Source: Paenibacillus urinalis
GTDB taxonomy: Bacteria; Bacillota; Bacilli; Paenibacillales; Paenibacillaceae
Assembly (NCBI RefSeq): GCF_028747985.1
Contig: NZ_CP118110.1
Location: forward strand, 62,001-126,000
Length of the DNA: 64,000 nucleotides
Direction: 5' to 3'
The notes beneath the pieces were generated by a model, which saw only the letters and a list, made by a program, of their open reading frames with translations, searched no databases and had not been told where the DNA came from. This document shows positions 62,949-64,000 of this stretch, piece by piece. Numbering within the stretch: the stretch's first letter is position 1; every line of letters starts with the position of its first letter. The position numbers were made by a program, and so were the translations under genes.

Positions 62949-63746
62949 GTGCTTCCCACACTTCCACCAGAGATGTACGCTGTGGACCAGTATGACCACT
63001 ATCATATTAACTTTTCAGGGGGTGCCGACTCACTTGCGCTCGCCTTGATTATGAAATATGGATACAAAATACCATCCGAAAAGATGGTTCTTGTCCATAT
63101 GCGAGTTGATGGAAATCCGGAAGAGAAGCAGCAACTCTTTGATTGGCCGCAGACCGATGAATACTTGCGATACGCAAGTGAAAAGCTGGATATTCCATTG
63201 GTCGTTATTTGGGGTGACAAGTCACTTGAAGAACGTATTCGAGATCGCAAAATGTTTCCGGATAAAAGCTGCAGATTCTGCACTTCTTATACGAAGCGAG
63301 ACGTTTACGCAAAGTGGGTTCGTCAGTTCGATGACTGTAAAATTCTAATGCTTACTGGGGAACGCTCAGAAGAATCATCTGATCGAGCGAAGGAGCCAAT
63401 ATTTGAGTATCATCCTGCCCATGCAACTAAAAGAAAGAATCGTGAAGTGCATTGGTTCCGACCGATCAAGAATATGCTTAAATCCCAGGTTAAGCAGCTG
63501 GCCGCCAATTACAGTATTGAACTACACCCTTGTTATCAATGGGTTTCACGTTGCAGCTGTCGTTTCTGTATCTTTAATACCGCTTCGGAAATGGAGCGTG
63601 TCGCTCAGCTCTACCCTGATGATTGGGAGTACTTAAAACGTATGGAGTTACATCTTGGCCATACCATGAAAACCAAAAGGGGTAAACCAGTCCTTCTTTC
63701 TGAATTTGTGAATGAATCTCAAGTCACCATATCAGACTTCATCTGA
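62949..63746 (+). CDS. PAPS-reductase-like PP-loop protein with damaged 5' end
   Basis: The 265-residue frame holds INFSGGADSLALALIM (PP-loop SGGADS), SCRFCTSYTKRDV, LTGERSEESSDRA and SRCSCRFCIF: PP-loop ATPase of the PAPS-reductase/sulfurtransferase family with two Cys pairs, likely an iron-sulfur or zinc site. The natural start appears to be 62856, six nt after GGGAGG, but that codon is ATA, and the frame NEYRDPYQVSDELLIPAED then meets TAG at 62919. GTG 62949 and ATG 62973 lack good ribosome sites. The gene may be a recent pseudogene or may use an unusual start. The substrate is unknown. Confidence 0.7.
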   Translation: MLPTLPPEMYAVDQYDHYHINFSGGADSLALALIMKYGYKIPSEKMVLVHMRVDGNPEEKQQLFDWPQTDEYLRYASEKLDIPLVVIWGDKSLEERIRDRKMFPDKSCRFCTSYTKRDVYAKWVRQFDDCKILMLTGERSEESSDRAKEPIFEYHPAHATKRKNREVHWFRPIKNMLKSQVKQLAANYSIELHPCYQWVSRCSCRFCIFNTASEMERVAQLYPDDWEYLKRMELHLGHTMKTKRGKPVLLSEFVNESQVTISDFI

Positions 63747-63785
63747 AGAGAATCGATAGAACTAACTATAAAGGAGGCAATAAAC

Positions 63786-64000
63786 ATGCAGACAATTTTC
63801 AAAGAAAATCATAAACAACGTATGAACCCGGAGCTTATTAACCAGATGGAATCTGTAGTTAAAAGCGTTATAGTTAACGAAAAATTTCATGCAGACTTTT
63901 ATTTACATGACCTTAAAGTAATGGACTCTTCCAATGGAGGAATATTTGCCTGGTATGTCTATGATTGCGGTACTCATTTAATTCAACTGAGTAATTATGA
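63786..64000 (+). CDS. Hypothetical protein (partial, runs off the window)
   Basis: Starts at ATG 63786 after AAAGGAGG and is open to the last base (about 71 codons). MQTIFKENHKQRMNPELINQ at the start; FYLHDLKVMDSSNGGIFAWY later. No family recognised. It follows the PAPS-reductase-like gene by 39 bp in the leader-E operon. Confidence 0.65.
   Translation, partial: MQTIFKENHKQRMNPELINQMESVVKSVIVNEKFHADFYLHDLKVMDSSNGGIFAWYVYDCGTHLIQLSNY

Overview
The window looks like part of a large, low-GC plasmid (or plasmid-like element) of a Bacillales bacterium. The evidence is a Spo0E-type phosphatase, a UvrX/YolD repair pair behind a Bacillus-type LexA box, strong AGGAGG-type ribosome sites, HxlR-type control of RuMP genes, and a repeat of a type I recall from Bacillaceae genomes. 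Three replication-initiator-like genes, an iteron origin and plasmid-borne copies of a sliding clamp, primase-like protein and helicases argue for an extrachromosomal replicon. No rRNA, tRNA or CRISPR array was seen.

Layout. 1-690: end of an unknown gene and a decayed IS256-family element. 690-16362: two long Rhs/YD-repeat secreted toxins in opposite orientation, each followed by a candidate immunity gene; between them lie a DndC-like PP-loop protein, an LPD1/HExxH protein interrupted by an in-frame TAG, and a Spo0E-like gene. 16467-18552: SOS-controlled Y-polymerase operon. 18690-23490: replication region with a palindrome array beside a HTH/DnaA-N initiator, 18 iterons before a Rep_3 initiator, and a convergent second Rep_3-like gene. 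23775-29965: DUF2750, primase-like DUF3854, small unknown genes, a double HicB-like protein and a two-component system. 30162-35937: dnaN, adenine-methylase-like and SF2 helicase operon. 36110-44949: DUF4365 protein, a small regulator, a possible Rad52-like protein, a DinG-like helicase, membrane proteins and a LuxR-type HTH.

45392-62578 holds a PRTRC-like, ubiquitin-related operon: an E2-like protein, a protein that appears to fuse a ubiquitin-like domain to a JAMM/JAB peptidase, and a ThiF/E1 gene. The E1 gene is split by a 13,118-bp Tn3-family transposon (48727-61844) with 42-bp inverted ends (39/42 identical) and a perfect 5-bp target duplication, TAACT. Its cargo (hxlB, hxlA, hxlR, zwf, gnd, pgi) encodes nearly the whole dissimilatory ribulose-monophosphate cycle, which fixes formaldehyde on ribulose-5-phosphate, oxidises it to CO2 and regenerates the acceptor while making NAD(P)H. 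Only 6-phosphogluconolactonase is absent. A broken Gfo/Idh/MocA oxidoreductase and a 32-residue remnant of an iron alcohol dehydrogenase are also aboard.

The most unusual plasmid-wide signal is a repeated promoter-leader module found five times (near 6105, 24246, 29948, 45181 and 62651). Each has a -10 box 32-37 nt before an 8-bp hairpin with compensatory base changes. A second hairpin usually follows, then an AAAUA-type linker and hairpin-plus-U-tract units just ahead of the Shine-Dalgarno. These leaders precede the DndC-like, primase-like, dnaN/methylase/helicase, PRTRC-like and PAPS-reductase-like operons, which suggests one RNA-based attenuation regulon.
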